54,603 nt of DNA from JAJTFW01 sp964534995. Lineage in GTDB: Bacteria; Bacteroidota; Bacteroidia; AKYH767-A; OLB10. Made by a program: the position numbers and the translations under genes. The stretch is taken from NCBI GenBank assembly GCA_964534995.1, contig CAZHSC010000015.1, forward strand, positions 1-54,603. Direction: 5' to 3'. A model generated the notes under the pieces. It was not told the origin of the DNA, ran no database searches, and worked only from the letters and a program-made list of their open reading frames with translations. Below, in pieces: positions 53,394-54,603 of the stretch (the first letter of the stretch is position 1; every line of letters begins with the position of its first letter).

Positions 53394-53738
53394 CTATATA
53401 CTGTCAAGCAAATCATCAAGGAATTTTCCTGAGGTGTTTTTTGAAGTCTGAATTGCTATTTCAAATAATTGAGAAAGTAATTCCTTGTATCTTCCATCAC
53501 TTACAGTGTTTATTTGGAGGATTACAGTTGGTGGTAAATTATTTTGAATTGTAAAAACAAAATTTTTTGAAGCAGGATTGTTCGGAAGCCCGCCTTGAGC
53601 TTGTAAAGTGGATGTTGTAGTTCTATTACCAATGGTTTTCACCCATCTAACTGCATTGGGGTTTATCAAAACCCAATCAATCTTCCCCTCAGTGGTTTTA
53701 GAAATAAACTTCTTTAGTTGTGGTTCGATACTTTCCAT
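53394..53738 (-). CDS. Hypothetical protein of the right-end operon
   Basis: I do not recognise this 114-residue soluble protein. It begins MESIEPQLKKFISK, has a central beta-rich region and a C-terminal helix (ELLSQLFEIAIQTSKN). Its ATG overlaps the stop of the upstream membrane-protein gene by one base (TAATG), so the two are coupled, like the helicase-methylase pair. Its function is unknown. Confidence 0.55.
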   Translation of the reverse strand: MESIEPQLKKFISKTTEGKIDWVLINPNAVRWVKTIGNRTTTSTLQAQGGLPNNPASKNFVFTIQNNLPPTVILQINTVSDGRYKELLSQLFEIAIQTSKNTSGKFLDDLLDSI

Positions 53739-54286
53739 TATATTTTATTGATTTGTCTTCGTTCTAAAAGTCCTTTTAAAACGTGTAAGTTGATTATTAG
53801 AAGCGAGAAATGAGGTTCAATTGAGTAGTATACGTTTGAATTCCTTAATGGAGTTACAGTGCCGTCTTCTTCAACAGGTAAGACTGAAGATAATGCACTT
53901 CTAAGTCCATCCAAGGTTAAATGTATACTTTGAGTAATTTCATTCATTTCATCGTCTTCCGGGTTTCTGTAATAACTTGTGATATTCCTAACTTTGGCAG
54001 ATATTTCAGTTATTTTGGCACTTGCAATAGGATAGGTTATGTCTTCAGTAATTTGGCTTTGTCGTAGAATTTCAGAAATATCGAGAACCGTAGATTGAAT
54101 TTTTACTTTTTCGCCTGCCTTTTCTGCTGCTTTCACAGCTTTCTTCGCCTCACTGAATGATAAAATTGAAAACCTTAAGCCAAGAATTCCTAACAAAAGG
54201 AAAAGATAAAAATCAAATGTTTCGAAGCATCCGAAAGCACTTGATAAAGTTCCATCTAAAAGAATAGTTGTAAAGGTTAAAAGCAT
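53738..54286 (-). CDS. Single-span membrane hypothetical protein
   Basis: I do not recognise this 182-residue protein. Residues about 20-42 (FETFDFYLFLLLGILGLRFSI) form a hydrophobic helix, followed by an alanine/lysine-rich helical region and a soluble C-terminal domain (SALSSVLPVEED). It looks like a membrane-anchored cytoplasmic protein. It is the last gene before the right attachment site and is coupled to the gene at 53394. Confidence 0.55.
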   Translation of the reverse strand: MLLTFTTILLDGTLSSAFGCFETFDFYLFLLLGILGLRFSILSFSEAKKAVKAAEKAGEKVKIQSTVLDISEILRQSQITEDITYPIASAKITEISAKVRNITSYYRNPEDDEMNEITQSIHLTLDGLRSALSSVLPVEEDGTVTPLRNSNVYYSIEPHFSLLIINLHVLKGLLERRQINKI

Positions 54287-54371
54287 TTACTTGTTACATT
54301 TTTTCAATTGAAATATCAATAATGAACAGAAACTGGAGAATTAGAATGTTGATTTTTTTAGCCAAATAACT

Positions 54372-54404
54372 TATTAGTGGTAAATAATCACTTATTGGAG
54401 GTAA
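54372..54404. repeat. Right-end arm-like direct repeats of the island
   Basis: TATTAGTGGTAA (54372-54383) and TATTGGAGGTAA (54393-54404) match the left-end motifs near 34801-34833 and have the same orientation. They are about 80-110 bases from the tRNA tail. Confidence 0.6.
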
Positions 54405-54421
54405 AGAATGTAAATAACAAG

Positions 54422-54471
54422 AAAAAGCCCCATATAAACTACTGATAATCAGTATCATATAGGGGCTTTTT
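54422..54471 (-). terminator. Terminator of the tRNA-Asp gene
   Basis: AAAAAGCCCC and GGGGCTTTTT arms enclose an AT-rich stem with an inner CTGATAATCAG palindrome. T5 follows on the minus strand, so it ends the tRNA transcript. It belongs to the incoming element, since it lies inside the right attachment site. Confidence 0.8.
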
Positions 54472-54479
54472 ACTTTTTC

Positions 54480-54556
54480 TGGCGGTCCGGACGGGACTCG
54501 AACCCGCGACCCCATGCGTGACAGGCATGTATTCTAACCAGCTGAACTACCGAACC
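54480..54556 (-). tRNA. tRNA-Asp (GTC anticodon)
   Basis: The minus strand folds as a tRNA of 77 bases with encoded CCA. The acceptor stem pairs GGTTCGG with CCGGACC, the discriminator is G as expected for Asp, the anticodon stem CATGC/GCATG carries GTC in the seven-base loop, and the T arm reads CGGGTTCGAGTCCCG. It is the intact right-end attachment site of the island. Its last 13-17 bases recur six times to the left. Confidence 0.98.
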
Positions 54557-54603
54557 GTTTTACTATTTACTTTCTTTATTGACTTCTTCTTGTTGTTTTT
54601 ATT

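Larger units (their letters stand above)
34740..54498. mobile_element. Integrative island inserted in the tRNA-Asp 3' end
   Basis: The element runs from the partial tRNA tail at 34740 to the tRNA's own tail (54482-54498). Evidence: direct repeats of the tRNA tail at both ends, a tyrosine integrase at 35611 near the left end, direct repeats of TATTAGNGGTAA type near both ends, and AT-rich accessory genes. It carries a primase-like gene but no conjugation or phage structural genes, so it may be mobilized in trans. Its cargo is mainly defence-like (helicase-methylase operon, kinase-FHA pair, possible HEPN protein). Confidence 0.85.

Noticed and set aside
54294..54515. A 73-codon minus-strand reading frame
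   Set aside because: It runs through the tRNA-Asp 3' half and its terminator; the N-terminus MGSRVRVPSGPP is a typical false translation of tRNA sequence.

Overview
The window looks like a chromosomal segment of a Bacteroidota bacterium, plausibly near Chitinophagales/Sphingobacteriales. The reasons are a type IX secretion sorting tail on a CotH-type surface protein, an S16 ribosomal protein with a long Ala/Glu tail, a DbpA-tailed DEAD helicase, and several TAnnTTTG-type -7 boxes just before start codons. No species can be named from the sequence alone.

Bases 1-28.3 kb are ordinary core genome. A minus-strand cluster runs rsfS-ftsH-LUD protein-DUF2007-cdsA (the last cut by the window edge; ftsH carries a 10-N assembly gap). 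It is followed by birA, an SRPBCC protein, pyrE, a NUDIX hydrolase, an NlpC/P60 peptidase, a thiolase, a DEAD-box helicase, guaA with an overlapping lipoprotein gene, rpsP-rimM, an M14 peptidase, dnaE, trxA, a DUF58 protein, an MFS transporter, an FkbM methyltransferase and a large T9SS cargo protein with lamin-tail and CotH domains.

Bases 28.4-54.56 kb are a chain of integrations at the 3' end of one tRNA-Asp(GTC) gene, which is intact at 54480-54556 on the minus strand. The last 13-17 bases of the tRNA recur six times to its left, all in the same orientation (starts 28578, 28739, 30982, 33047, 34579, 34740). Each copy has a minus-strand terminator hairpin beside it, as expected for displaced tRNA tails. 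The intervals are: a gene-less 161-bp repeat; a 2.2-kb AbiE toxin-antitoxin pair; a 2.1-kb second AbiE pair in the other orientation; a 1.5-kb AAA+/DUF4143 ATPase; a second copy of the 161-bp repeat; and a 19.7-kb island. The three gene-bearing small cassettes have no recombinase and share left-end sequence, so they were probably moved in trans.

The 19.7-kb island (34740 to the tRNA) starts with a possible HEPN protein and a tyrosine integrase. It then carries a primase-like protein, a minus-strand operon of an XRE regulator, a PLD/SNF2 helicase and a 1373-residue Eco57I-like methylase, a DUF2971 gene followed by a Ser/Thr kinase-TPR-FHA gene, a serine recombinase, several small unknown genes (one with a NUMOD4-like motif), and a two-gene unknown operon. 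TATTAGNGGTAA-like direct repeats sit at both ends and look like integrase arm sites. No conjugation genes are visible, so it reads as a mobilizable or satellite-like defence island.
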